Assembly (NCBI GenBank): GCA_017456285.1
Contig: JAFTJQ010000004.1
Location: 1-64,000 of the forward strand
Direction: 5' to 3'
DNA from: Lentisphaeria bacterium
GTDB taxonomy: Bacteria > Verrucomicrobiota > Lentisphaeria > Victivallales > Victivallaceae
DNA: 64,000 nucleotides
Shown here: positions 26,880 through 35,018 of the stretch, piece by piece
Layout of the letters: each line of letters begins with the position of its first letter
Position numbering within the stretch: position 1 is the first letter of the stretch
The notes under the pieces: generated by a model
What the model saw: the letters and a program-made list of their open reading frames with translations, nothing else
Database searches by the model: none
Told to the model about the DNA's origin: nothing
Made by a program: the position numbers and the translations under genes

Positions 26880-28727
26880 TTATTTCTCCTCTTCGTCGTA
26901 TTTGTATCGAGTTACTGCTTCCGGGTCGATATTGAGATATTTTAAACTTTTTTCGCATATCCTGCTGAAAGTCGGCCCCGCCACCGAACCACCGTAATAA
27001 CTTCGTCCATTCGGCTCATCCACACTCAAAAGCAGAACAAACTCCGGCTCTTCCGCAGGTGCAAAACCGACAAATGATGCAAAATATTTAGTGGTATAAG
27101 CCCCATTTATTTTCTTTCTGGCAGTACCGGTTTTGCCGGCAATATTAAATCCCTCTACTCGTGCCTTGCTTGCCGTTCCGCCTTTGCGGGTAACCTGTGA
27201 AAGCATATATTTCATCGTTTCAGCGGTTGACTCATTCTCAAAAACTTTTACCCCTTTCTCGTAAGGCATTTCAGTTATTTCACCTGTTTCCGGGTCTTCG
27301 ATTCGGTCAATTAACCTTAACGGCAACAGAGTTCCGCCATTTGCCAAAGCTCCGTAAGCACGAACCATTTGAATCGGAGTAACTGCCACACCGTAACCGA
27401 TAGGGACACGAGTTACAAGTAATTTATCTCGCTTGTAAGCACTCATCCCATGAAAAATTCCTTTTGATTCAGGCTGCAAAATAAAATTACTTTTCTTCCC
27501 GAAACCGAATTTTTCCAAATTATCATGCACCGCCTGATCTCCGAGCATCAAAGCAATTTTCGCGGTGCCGATATTACTTGACTGTTTCAAAACCTCGGTC
27601 ACTGAAACAATCGGAATCTTGTGAGAGTCTTTCATCGGGCGCCGCAAATAAACCCAATAACCGTCTTCGCAGTCAATCAAAGTATCAGGAGTAACAATCC
27701 CTCGGTCAATCGCATGTGCCACCGTAAATGGTTTAATAATTGACCCCGGTTCATAGACGTCGGTCAAAAATCGCATGTTACTGCTTTTAGCATTCAAACT
27801 TGAGCGGTCATTAGGGTTAAATGTCGGTCGCTGGGCGATTGCCAAAACATTTCCGTTATGGGGGTTAATCATAATTGCATAAACGGCTTTCGGCTTGTAT
27901 TCCTCCATCAAGCGGTCAAGTTCCTGTTCGACAAATGATTGCAGCGGTTCATTGATAGTCAAATAGATATTTTTCCCGTCTTTTACCTCGGTGTAATCAT
28001 CAATTTTGCCATAACTCAACTTGCGTCCGTCTCTGCCTGCCTCATAATAATTTTTGCTTACCGTCGGAGAAATTTCTTTATTCATTGCCAGTTCGATACC
28101 TGACACTCCGAATTCCTCATCGCCCCGATAGCCCGTTAAGCCCAAAACCGATGAAAGCAAAGAGTTTTTCACATAATAACGCTTGTAGGTGCTTTGAAAA
28201 ATAACGCCACGATTTGCCTTGTATTTCCGCAAATCATTCAATAATGTTTGTCCCTCCTCAAGTGACACATTACGGGCAATCATAACATATTTAGACGGCT
28301 GCATTTTTGCTTTGCCGTTTTCATCATAGACGATTTGGTGATTTTTGTCATAGACGGGTCGAAGCGGAGATAATTTATCAAAAATTTCCTTGTAAGGCTT
28401 CTTGGTAAATTGACTTAAAACATAAGCAACACGGACACGCAAGTTGCCTTTTTTGTCCTTTTGATAGATGTAATCAGGGTCGACTGAAACATTAAAACAC
28501 GGCACATTGCTGACCAATAAAGTGCCATTATCAGAATAAATTTTGCCACGCTGTCCTGAACTCTCGACTTTTTTGACATATCTTTTTCGGGCTTTTTCCA
28601 GATATTCTTTGTGATGATGAACCTGCAGAAAATACATGCCGACGGCGATATAAATTGCCATTGGCACAAAAACTGCATAGATGATAATTCTCATCCGAAT
28701 TTTAATTTTGTCATTACTGCTTAACAT
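26880..28727 (-). CDS. ftsI: Penicillin-binding protein 3 / FtsI (septal transpeptidase)
   Basis: Class B penicillin-binding protein that crosslinks septal peptidoglycan. The 615-residue protein has one N-terminal membrane anchor (IIIYAVFVPMAIYIAVGMYF), a pedestal domain with RGKIYSDNGTLL, and the transpeptidase motifs EPGSIIKPF (SxxK), SSN and AGKTGTARK (KTG). It lies 18 bases after the FtsL-like gene in the order mraZ-rsmH-ftsL-ftsI-murC. Length and order fit FtsI. No PASTA domains are present. Confidence 0.93.
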   Translation of the reverse strand: MLSSNDKIKIRMRIIIYAVFVPMAIYIAVGMYFLQVHHHKEYLEKARKRYVKKVESSGQRGKIYSDNGTLLVSNVPCFNVSVDPDYIYQKDKKGNLRVRVAYVLSQFTKKPYKEIFDKLSPLRPVYDKNHQIVYDENGKAKMQPSKYVMIARNVSLEEGQTLLNDLRKYKANRGVIFQSTYKRYYVKNSLLSSVLGLTGYRGDEEFGVSGIELAMNKEISPTVSKNYYEAGRDGRKLSYGKIDDYTEVKDGKNIYLTINEPLQSFVEQELDRLMEEYKPKAVYAIMINPHNGNVLAIAQRPTFNPNDRSSLNAKSSNMRFLTDVYEPGSIIKPFTVAHAIDRGIVTPDTLIDCEDGYWVYLRRPMKDSHKIPIVSVTEVLKQSSNIGTAKIALMLGDQAVHDNLEKFGFGKKSNFILQPESKGIFHGMSAYKRDKLLVTRVPIGYGVAVTPIQMVRAYGALANGGTLLPLRLIDRIEDPETGEITEMPYEKGVKVFENESTAETMKYMLSQVTRKGGTASKARVEGFNIAGKTGTARKKINGAYTTKYFASFVGFAPAEEPEFVLLLSVDEPNGRSYYGGSVAGPTFSRICEKSLKYLNIDPEAVTRYKYDEEEK

Positions 28728-28745
28728 TACCCCGGCTCAAAAAAA

Positions 28746-29222
28746 TTACTTCAAAGCAACTTCCTTGCCGGCAGTTGTTTGAATTCCTTGTGATTTTTGG
28801 CTGATTTTTTTAGAATTACTCTGCAAATAAAGACGCTCATTGCCCCTGGTTTGCAAAGTAATTTCATATCTCTGTCGATGCTTCGGCAAATGCAAATCCA
28901 AGCCGAATCTGGCAATTTGTTTATTGATATTTTCCGCAGATTTCAAGGTTTCAATTTTTGCCTGATGATTTTCAATTTCCTTATTTAAATTGGTAATTTC
29001 ACGCTCAAGCTTAATATTTTCAGTCGCAGTTTTTTGAATGCTTGAACTGATGTAAGCGTAACTGCCGATCACGCTGACTGCAACAATAATAACAATCAGT
29101 AACTTGCTGAAATCAATAAAAACACTCTGCCATTCTGCTCCTTTAGCCCTTGAGGACATTGCAGCAGAACGTTTACGTCCATTCTCTCTTCCGATTTTAG
29201 TTGTTTTTACTTTAATATTCAT
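28746..29222 (-). CDS. ftsL: FtsL-like division protein
   Basis: A 158-residue bitopic protein: a basic N-terminus, one transmembrane helix (LLIVIIVAVSVIGSYAYI) near residue 45, then a coiled coil (IKLEREITNLNKEIENHQAKIETLK). FtsL acts with FtsB and FtsQ to activate the FtsI/FtsW synthase. Sequence is poorly conserved in this family, so the call rests on topology and on its place between rsmH and ftsI. The C-terminal 55 residues after the coiled coil are longer than in E. coli. Confidence 0.7.
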   Translation of the reverse strand: MNIKVKTTKIGRENGRKRSAAMSSRAKGAEWQSVFIDFSKLLIVIIVAVSVIGSYAYISSSIQKTATENIKLEREITNLNKEIENHQAKIETLKSAENINKQIARFGLDLHLPKHRQRYEITLQTRGNERLYLQSNSKKISQKSQGIQTTAGKEVALK

Positions 29223-29227
29223 TGTTA

Positions 29228-30187
29228 TTATAACTTTCTTGCAATTCGCAGTTTAGCACAACTGCTTCGTTTATTTTCTTCAAGCTCATCTTTTTGAGCC
29301 GTGATAACCCCTTTAGTTAAAATTTCCAATTCCGGCTTGTGGTTGCACACGCACACGGGAAAGGACGGCGGACAAATACAACCGCAGCTTAATTCCTTCA
29401 TAAAGTGCTTCGCAATTCTATCCTCAAGCGAGTGAAAACTTATCACTTCCAAAATACCGCCTTTTGCCAACAAGCCGAATGATTGCTGCAAAGCCCTCTC
29501 AAGTTCGCCAAGTTCATCATTTACTGCAATTCTGATTGCTTGAAACGGCAAAGTCGGTGCAGGAAGCGATTTCGCTCTTCCCTTACCGCCTAAAGCCTCA
29601 TCACACACCGCAACAAAATCCGCAGTAGTCTGCAACGGCTTAATCTCTCTTCGGCGGATAATAAAATCAGCCAGTTTCGCCGCTTGAGGAATCTCTCCGT
29701 ATTTTCTAAATATATCAATTAACTCTTCTTTTGAATAGTTATTCAAAATTCTGCTTGCAGTCAATGGCGATTTGCGATCCATTCGCATATCCAATGGCCC
29801 GTCCATTCGCCATGAAAAACCTCTTTTGGCATCGTCAAGTTGCGGACTGGAAACCCCGATGTCGAGCAAAATTCCGTCAACTTCATCCCAACCGAGTTCA
29901 GTTGCAAATTCACGCATATTTGAAAAAGTTCCGTGAAAAAAGTGAACTCTGTCACTAAACTCTTTCAAGTTTATCGCTGCCCGTTCAAGTGCTTGCGTAT
30001 CTCGGTCAATCCCCAGAACTTCCGCACCGCTATTGGCCTCCAAAAGCAATTTAGTATGTCCGCCATTACCGAGAGTGCCGTCAATTATTCGCACTTTTCG
30101 GTCAGCGAAATTCATAAACTCAACAACTTCCCGATACAATACCGGTTTATGCTCCAAAAATTCCGTCATTCTCAAATCCGCCGACAC
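29228..30187 (-). CDS. rsmH: 16S rRNA (cytosine-1402-N4) methyltransferase
   Basis: Methylates the N4 of C1402 in 16S rRNA using S-adenosylmethionine. The 319-residue product (MraW) has HKPVLYREVVEF near the start, the AdoMet motif DGTLGNGGHT, LLDIGVSSPQLDD and the late VISFHSLEDRI block, all diagnostic. The frame may start with GTG at 30187, directly after the mraZ stop, or ATG at 30169; the second gives the more typical N-terminus. It is the second gene of the dcw cluster. Confidence 0.95.
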   Translation of the reverse strand: MSADLRMTEFLEHKPVLYREVVEFMNFADRKVRIIDGTLGNGGHTKLLLEANSGAEVLGIDRDTQALERAAINLKEFSDRVHFFHGTFSNMREFATELGWDEVDGILLDIGVSSPQLDDAKRGFSWRMDGPLDMRMDRKSPLTASRILNNYSKEELIDIFRKYGEIPQAAKLADFIIRRREIKPLQTTADFVAVCDEALGGKGRAKSLPAPTLPFQAIRIAVNDELGELERALQQSFGLLAKGGILEVISFHSLEDRIAKHFMKELSCGCICPPSFPVCVCNHKPELEILTKGVITAQKDELEENKRSSCAKLRIARKL

Positions 30188-30655
30188 CTAAATATTCAAA
30201 TCAGCCAAATTATCGCTGATTTTCTGCAATTCATCCAAGTAGGTATCATCTCCCTCATCAGGCATATTATTCCAAGTATCAACAGAACACAATTTAATGT
30301 GGGTTATTGCTCCGATGACCTTCAATGTAGTTGTAACATTGATTGACTGAAGCATTGCCTTATCAATTTTGATGCGTCCCTGCTTGTCGCAATGACAATC
30401 TCTGGCTTTAGCACCGATTCTGGCAAGTGCCGCCTGCAATTCTTTATTGGCAAGCGAGAGTTTACCTGCTTTAATCAAAAATTCTCTAAAAGTCGCAAAA
30501 GGGAAAAGCAATAAATCATTGGCACGTCCCGGCAACAGAATCAATCTGGTATCCTGCTGCTGACGCCATTCGCTGGGAATTGTCAATCTTCCCTGTGAAT
30601 CAAGATTGTGTTCGTACTCTCCGAAAAAGAATACTTCATTTGTCAAATCTGCCAT
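30188..30655 (-). CDS. mraZ: Transcriptional regulator MraZ
   Basis: MraZ is a ring-forming DNA-binding protein with two SpoVT/AbrB-like domains that represses its own dcw operon. The 155-residue product has both swapped-hairpin cores: LDSQGRLTIPSEWR near 20 and CDKQGRIKIDKAM near 98. ATG 30655 is preferred to the upstream in-frame codon at 30661. It is the first gene of the cluster, and a row of four 10-bp repeats overlaps its promoter (30701-30736), which matches the known MraZ way of binding. Confidence 0.93.
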   Translation of the reverse strand: MADLTNEVFFFGEYEHNLDSQGRLTIPSEWRQQQDTRLILLPGRANDLLLFPFATFREFLIKAGKLSLANKELQAALARIGAKARDCHCDKQGRIKIDKAMLQSINVTTTLKVIGAITHIKLCSVDTWNNMPDEGDDTYLDELQKISDNLADLNI

Positions 30656-30700
30656 TTTCAATAATCTCTAAACTTGTTGCAACTTTTTGTTAGATTTTAT

Positions 30701-30764
30701 CACCTAAACGCCCCTATTCTCCCCTATCTGCACCTATTATACACCATAAAACCCCTTTTGGCAA
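30701..30764 (-). promoter_or_regulatory. mraZ promoter with four MraZ boxes
   Basis: On the minus strand TTGCCA (30759-30764) and TATAAT (30736-30741) are 17 bases apart. Immediately downstream are four direct repeats TAGGKG-N4 at exactly 10-bp spacing (plus-strand CACCTA/CCCCTA at 30701, 30711, 30721, 30731). MraZ binds several short G-rich repeats one helical turn apart in front of mraZ, so this is very probably its autoregulatory operator. Confidence 0.85.
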
Positions 30765-30856
30765 GTCTAAAAGTGAAAAAAATTCAATTTTTTTTGATTT
30801 TTTTTGAAAAAACGGCATTTTTTGATAAAAAACGGCAAAAAAAAGGCAAAAAAAAA

Positions 30857-30883
30857 TCTGTATTGACAAAAAATCAATACAGA
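30857..30883 (-). terminator. Terminator of the small secreted protein gene
   Basis: A perfect 10-bp stem (30857-30866/30874-30883) with a 7-nt loop is followed on the minus strand by a T run of ten. It ends the gene at 30910-31221. The A/T-homopolymer DNA at 30775-30860 holds nothing else. Confidence 0.85.
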
Positions 30884-30909
30884 ATAAATATTTTTTAATT
30901 TAGAAAGTT

Positions 30910-31221
30910 CTAATCACTTGATAATGTGGCAGTTGGAACAAAATCCGCAGCAACAATTCGCGGTCTTTGAGGTGAATCAATTTTTAACTGCAAAATCCAT
31001 ACCTCTCCCGTCATCGCATCGATTTTGAAAATCGCATCGGCAATAGTTCGATCTCCGGTCATTTCGCTTTGAACCAATACACTGCCGGCCAAAAGAGCAT
31101 AGCGATTCTGCATGGTAAAATTCTGCGATGTGCCGTCATCTGCCTGCAATATCAATGTGCCGAAAAGCATACTGCTTAAACAGATGAAAAGCAGTAACAA
31201 AAAAAAGATTATTTTATTCAT
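30910..31221 (-). CDS. Small secreted or membrane-anchored protein, unknown
   Basis: A 103-residue protein with a strongly hydrophobic N-terminus (IIFFLLLLFICLSSMLFGTLI), either a signal peptide or a membrane anchor. The rest holds a short beta-rich stretch with KIDAMTGEVWILQL, where TGEVW recalls a propeller or PQQ-like strand, but the protein is too short for a propeller. It is monocistronic with its own terminator, divergent from the phage-like cassette at 31390. No family recognised; similar small proteins with FKIDxxTGxVWxL strands occur in Gram-negative exported proteins. Confidence 0.6.
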   Translation of the reverse strand: MNKIIFFLLLLFICLSSMLFGTLILQADDGTSQNFTMQNRYALLAGSVLVQSEMTGDRTIADAIFKIDAMTGEVWILQLKIDSPQRPRIVAADFVPTATLSSD

Positions 31222-31389
31222 GTCTTGCCTCCTCTCTTTTTTAAGACAATTTACACTACAATCAACTTATTTTTTTTGCAAATATTTTCTGAAAAAAAGC
31301 GGTTTTTTATCAAAAATTATCTTTACTGCTTTTAATTTATGAGTTGACATTTTTTACCTCTCTAAAAAAAGCAGAAAGGATTACAATTT

Positions 31390-32043
31390 ATGGTTAATTA
31401 TCGAAAAATCACTCTCCGAATTAATAGTGCTGACGGACAATTAATTGACGAATTTTATGAGCGGATAATTCGAGAAGAGTCGTTGCCCCGTTTATTGGTG
31501 GCAGATACAGTTTTAGCAGAATTTCATTTTTTAGAAGAGAATAATGACGGCGATTGGGTGCCGAAAGTTTTCCCCGAGGGAACTACTTACAGAATTATCG
31601 GCGATATTGATGATGACAATGCAACTGACGTGATTTTACAGGCGGAATCAAATGCTCAATACAGTGATTTATCGCAGGGAGTAATGAGTTTTATCATAAA
31701 CAGCAATACCCAAAAATTTGCCGATGCCCTTAACGGCAGAAAAAGCATCAAAGGAACTTTCGTAATTTACGGAATTAACTCCGATAATTTAAGCGAATAT
31801 TTCGTGCTGGCAAAAAACTTTTTCCTTGCCGAAAATCGCCCGTATGATATTGATAATATCCCCGATGAGGATTGTTTAAAAACTTTGACTCGTGAGGAGT
31901 TGCAATTACTGCTTGCCGACAAAGTTACTAAACTGGAATTAACTGAAGTTCAGCAAAAAAATAATGCGGAAATCGAATCGCTGAAAACGACTCTCGGAAC
32001 TCTCGCAATCGAACTTGATAATATCACAACGGAGGTGATGTAA
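31390..32043 (+). CDS. Phage baseplate/tail-associated protein (BppU-like)
   Basis: A 217-residue protein, first gene of the phage-like cassette. The N-terminal part is beta-rich (KITLRINSADGQLIDEFYERII and LVADTVLAEFHFL), as in the upper baseplate or tail-fibre anchoring proteins of gut phages. The C-terminal 45 residues are a coiled coil (LQLLLADKVTKLELTEVQQ, then EIESLKTTLGTL), suited to trimer formation. It ends one base before the tail-fibre-like gene. The start at 31390 has AGAAAGGA upstream. The function is inferred from its structure and neighbours. Confidence 0.55.
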   Translation: MVNYRKITLRINSADGQLIDEFYERIIREESLPRLLVADTVLAEFHFLEENNDGDWVPKVFPEGTTYRIIGDIDDDNATDVILQAESNAQYSDLSQGVMSFIINSNTQKFADALNGRKSIKGTFVIYGINSDNLSEYFVLAKNFFLAENRPYDIDNIPDEDCLKTLTREELQLLLADKVTKLELTEVQQKNNAEIESLKTTLGTLAIELDNITTEVM

Positions 32044-32044
32044 T

Positions 32045-33037
32045 ATGGCAACGATTGTGGAAAGAGTACAAAATTTAATTAGCGGAATCGCGGCGGTCAA
32101 AGCAGCTTTCAAAACAGCTCTTACTGATAAAGGAGTAACTGTAGCTGATGAGTTGAAACTTAAAGATTATCCACCGCTTATTAATGATATTCAAGTCGAA
32201 TCAGGCGAGGAAATTATTGCCGAACTCAATATTGTCGTTACCGAAGAAGAACCGACAAATCCTGTTGAAGGGCTGATCTGGATTTACGAGTCCGGTGCTC
32301 CCGATACTTTGGAGCCTGATATCGGAGGAAATGAGGGTGATAATAGTGATAGCGGTGGCGATAGTGGTTCTGATAATACTTCAAAAGCTATGTATCGTGT
32401 ATCAAACGCAGGAAGCACTGAAGCAAATGGAGATTACTTTGATACAGGCGAAACAAGGACTCTTCAAAATTTAGGGACTTTTCCGATTTACAAAAACTCT
32501 AATGATATTTATCTATATTTTTCAAACTGGTGCAGTTATTCAGCCGCTCCGGGTTGGGTTTTAGCTCCTAAGATTAACGGAATTTTGCAGGACGATGGTT
32601 CAGGGCTGCTGTATTGTACTTTTTCGGGGTCGGATTACGAAAGTTACATGACCGCAATGTTAAGCAAGTGGAGTACACTTGACGGCGTTTCACCGACACC
32701 AGTTTGTAGAAAATTGGATGAAAACGGAAACGAGATTATCCCGGCTGATTACACCGTAAGCGGTGCAGGAACAGCAGAGGTTAATGGTGATTACTATGCA
32801 ACAGGTAATTACATAAGCGGAACTTCCGGCGCAATTTATAAGCACAAAACAAACGAAGTTTATTTATTCGGTGATGGTTCAAACTGTAACCTTGCTTTTG
32901 AGCCAATAAGAGGGTCTGCATACTATTACACCTGCGAAACTTACTCTTACGATATTCAAACAGGCGATTGGGCAAATGCAATTTATCCCTCAACAGGAAG
33001 CGGTTCAACCCCATACCCGACTGTAACGAAAAATTAA
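32045..33037 (+). CDS. Phage tail-fibre-like protein with repeated SGAG domain
   Basis: A 330-residue protein. Residues 1-50 (IVERVQNLISGIAAVKAAFKT, then GVTVADELKLKDYPPLINDIQ) look like the N-terminal helix and GVTV stretch of phage tail-fibre proteins. Then comes an acidic Gly/Ser/Asp linker (about 95-118), then two copies of a domain starting YRVSNAGSTEANGDYFDTG and YTVSGAGTAEVNGDYYATG. The next gene carries a third, variant copy. Such modules are likely to bind surface sugars or host receptors; that is inference. It follows the coiled-coil gene by one base. Confidence 0.6.
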   Translation: MATIVERVQNLISGIAAVKAAFKTALTDKGVTVADELKLKDYPPLINDIQVESGEEIIAELNIVVTEEEPTNPVEGLIWIYESGAPDTLEPDIGGNEGDNSDSGGDSGSDNTSKAMYRVSNAGSTEANGDYFDTGETRTLQNLGTFPIYKNSNDIYLYFSNWCSYSAAPGWVLAPKINGILQDDGSGLLYCTFSGSDYESYMTAMLSKWSTLDGVSPTPVCRKLDENGNEIIPADYTVSGAGTAEVNGDYYATGNYISGTSGAIYKHKTNEVYLFGDGSNCNLAFEPIRGSAYYYTCETYSYDIQTGDWANAIYPSTGSGSTPYPTVTKN

Positions 33038-33053
33038 ATTGCAGGAGGAAAAA

Positions 33054-33539
33054 ATGATTAAAATTTATAAAAACGGCGAATTTGTTCCACTTGAGGGCAA
33101 AACATTGTATGGTCACACTTTCAAAAATACCGACCGAATTTATGCTAATAATAAATGGTATATATGCTCCGACCTTATTTTCGACAAATCACTTTACGCT
33201 TCCTCGATCACCATCAGCGGAGCGACTCCGGCATTTCTGAATGGGACTTACCCTCTTGTAAATCCCGACCAAGTGAATCCTTGTTACCAAATGGATATAA
33301 CAGGGCAGTACGAAGAATTTTCGCAATACGATCGTATTGAATGCGAACTATTTTATGATGAGAACAGAGGATTTTGGAGAATCATCTTGGGAGGTACATT
33401 AGCTGACACTGATGATTGGATTAGCCTGTATCGTCGATATTATTATACCTCTTTCGATTTTTTAACCAATGAAAATCCGATTTGGTACTGTGATATTTTG
33501 GGGGAATCGTTAGATTTTACCGTAACTAAAAACTATTAA
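33054..33539 (+). CDS. Tail-associated protein with SGAG-type domain
   Basis: A 161-residue protein, started at the ATG at 33054 with AGGAGG upstream. After a short N-terminal part (IKIYKNGEFVPLEGK) containing a tail-tip-like turn, the rest is a domain starting ITISGATPAFLNGTYPLVN and ending FTVTKNY, which parallels the two domains of the preceding 330-residue protein (whose last residues are PTVTKN). So the two genes share a module. It is probably a receptor-binding or tail-tip protein of the cassette; no named family is recognised. Confidence 0.5.
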   Translation: MIKIYKNGEFVPLEGKTLYGHTFKNTDRIYANNKWYICSDLIFDKSLYASSITISGATPAFLNGTYPLVNPDQVNPCYQMDITGQYEEFSQYDRIECELFYDENRGFWRIILGGTLADTDDWISLYRRYYYTSFDFLTNENPIWYCDILGESLDFTVTKNY

Positions 33540-33550
33540 GGATAAAATAT

Positions 33551-33889
33551 ATGGAAACAAAAGAAAAATTATTGCGGCAATATCTGGTAAAATTTGCCGA
33601 GGATCAGCAAGCAGAATGGCTTAAAGCTCTTGAATTTACAATCGACTTCAAAGATTTCAACGACTTCTGCTTTGCGATGTTTGTCGGGCGAAAAGTTATT
33701 TTGAATAGCAATTATGAAGCAGACGAACTTTTTTCAAGTTTAGTCCATGAACTTTGGCACCTTCGACAAAAAGAAAAATCCGTCATCCGCTATTACCTGT
33801 TCAAAATGTTTTGGTTCAGACACAAAATTGAAGATTCTGCCGAAGAATGGGAAGCAATCGCCGAGGACTGGATATACTTTAACCGATAA
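33551..33889 (+). CDS. Small zincin-like protein with HExxH motif
   Basis: A 112-residue protein with LVHELWHLRQ at about 63-72, an HExxH zinc-protease motif, followed about 30 residues later by EEWEAIAED, where a third glutamate ligand could sit. There is no signal peptide. Small HExxH proteins occur in phage late regions, and this one lies between tail-fibre-like and membrane-associated genes. Whether it cleaves peptidoglycan-linked protein, processes tail proteins or has another substrate is unknown. Start ATG at 33551 after AAGGATAAAATAT. Confidence 0.5.
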   Translation: METKEKLLRQYLVKFAEDQQAEWLKALEFTIDFKDFNDFCFAMFVGRKVILNSNYEADELFSSLVHELWHLRQKEKSVIRYYLFKMFWFRHKIEDSAEEWEAIAEDWIYFNR

Positions 33890-33897
33890 GGAGAAAA

Positions 33898-34287
33898 ATG
33901 TACACCATTGAAGAAATAAAAATTATTTGTGAAGTTGTCAAAAGACGGAAGTATTGGCTGCCAAAATATTTTAACACCCGATCTTATGAGGAAATTCAAA
34001 AATATTGTAATGGAATCGGAGCAGAGTTTTTTCCTGCATTTTTAAGAAAATGGCTGACCAAACTGTTTTTTGTCTTTGAATTAAGTGCTTGCGTGCATGA
34101 TATTGAATACGCTATCGGCGGCAGTTATTGGACTTTTTCAATCGCCAATATCCGCTTCGCAGTTAATGGGGTTAAATCAGCATTGAGAATGCGGAGTTTC
34201 AAGTTTGCGTGCTACGCTGTGCTATTCAGTATCTTGTGCCAACTTTTCGGGTATAAAGCCTTTAATAAAAAGGAGTGTGAAACATGA
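33898..34287 (+). CDS. Small protein with HDxxY motif, possible membrane-active factor
   Basis: A 129-residue protein with LSACVHDIEYAIGG at about 60-73: a CxxHDxxYxxGG pattern that resembles the active-site helix of phospholipase A2-like proteins. The C-terminal part is hydrophobic (FACYAVLFSILCQLFG), so it may contact the membrane. It starts 8 bases after the HExxH gene (AAGGAG upstream) and overlaps the next gene as ATGA. A lysis or DNA-entry role is possible. It is based on one short motif and is tentative. Confidence 0.45.
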   Translation: MYTIEEIKIICEVVKRRKYWLPKYFNTRSYEEIQKYCNGIGAEFFPAFLRKWLTKLFFVFELSACVHDIEYAIGGSYWTFSIANIRFAVNGVKSALRMRSFKFACYAVLFSILCQLFGYKAFNKKECET

Positions 34288-34511
34288 CCGAAAACGAAAA
34301 AAAAGAGATTGCCGAATTAGTGGTATCAATCATGCAGGAACACCATTGCCCGAATGGAATCAGCGAAAACACCGCAAGAGAGTTAATAAGTTTCGCTGAA
34401 ACGTGGAAAACCTGCCGCAAAGTTATGTTGGTAGGGGTAATATCAACCATTGTCGGCGGCGTATTAGTTGCCTTGTGGCATGGAATAGTAACAATAATCA
34501 AGAAAGGATAA
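34284..34511 (+). CDS. Small holin-like membrane protein
   Basis: A 75-residue protein with a charged N-terminal half (NEKKEIAELVVSIMQEHHC) and one transmembrane segment near the C-terminus (VMLVGVISTIVGGVLVALWHGIV) with a positive tail. This topology is usual in phage-associated small membrane proteins downstream of tail genes. It overlaps the preceding gene by four bases and sits just before a lipoprotein gene, reminiscent of holin/spanin order, though no endolysin is recognised here. Confidence 0.45.
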   Translation: MTENEKKEIAELVVSIMQEHHCPNGISENTARELISFAETWKTCRKVMLVGVISTIVGGVLVALWHGIVTIIKKG

Positions 34512-34517
34512 GAAATT

Positions 34518-34784
34518 ATGAAAAAAATTATTTTCACAATCGTTGGTGCAGCAAGTTTAATCTTCGTTGCAGGATGCGGACATAATATCAATGTCCAAGG
34601 CTTCGGAATTGTTTGCCCTTATGGGGCTATTGGTTATGGCACATTTAGTTGTGTAAAGGATAATGTATCAGTAGAAACCACCGAAAACACCACCAAAGAG
34701 GGCGTAAAAACCACCAATAAGTTTGTAGTCGGCAAACAGACTACAGGTTACGATGTCGAAATGGCAAAAAATAAAAATAATTAA
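34518..34784 (+). CDS. Small lipoprotein
   Basis: An 88-residue protein with a signal sequence ending SLIFVAGCGHN: a lipobox with Cys near residue 20. The mature part is Thr/Lys-rich and has no known motif. It ends the cassette before a strong bidirectional terminator. An outer-membrane spanin-type role next to a small membrane protein is possible by order alone. Confidence 0.6.
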   Translation: MKKIIFTIVGAASLIFVAGCGHNINVQGFGIVCPYGAIGYGTFSCVKDNVSVETTENTTKEGVKTTNKFVVGKQTTGYDVEMAKNKNN

Positions 34785-34794
34785 CCATAAAAAA

Positions 34795-34833
34795 AAGACA
34801 TGTTAAAAAATCTTAAAAAATCTAACATGTCTT
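34795..34833. terminator. Bidirectional terminator of the phage-like cassette
   Basis: A perfect 11-bp stem (34795-34805/34823-34833) with a 17-nt loop has a T-rich tail on both strands. It ends the seven-gene plus-strand cassette and the convergent 39-residue gene. Confidence 0.9.
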
Positions 34834-34854
34834 ATTTTTTAGTTTTTATCAAAA

Positions 34855-34974
34855 TCAGCAATGGGCAATAAGGTTATCAATAGTATCAAAAACTTGATCA
34901 GTTTTGGGTTCAATAATAGTCTGAACTTTTCCGGTCTCGTCTATATATGTACTTCCGTGCTTTGGTTCTAACAT
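34855..34974 (-). CDS. 39-residue unknown protein
   Basis: A short frame from ATG 34974 to TGA at 34855-34857 reads a 39-residue acidic protein starting MLEPKHGSTYIDETG and ending LIAHC. A GGAGGA stands seven bases before the start, and the shared bidirectional terminator follows directly. It has no signal or membrane segment. The ribosome site and terminator make it a likely real gene convergent with the cassette. Its function is unknown. Confidence 0.6.
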   Translation of the reverse strand: MLEPKHGSTYIDETGKVQTIIEPKTDQVFDTIDNLIAHC

Positions 34975-35018
34975 TTTTCCTCCATTCTTGTAAAATATTT
35001 GCAACTAATTTTTTCTCA

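Noticed and set aside
30775-30856. Gene in the A/T homopolymer region
   Set aside because: Only poly-A/T runs and no codon-like pattern; the plus-strand frame at 30674-30898 is poly-lysine/phenylalanine noise.
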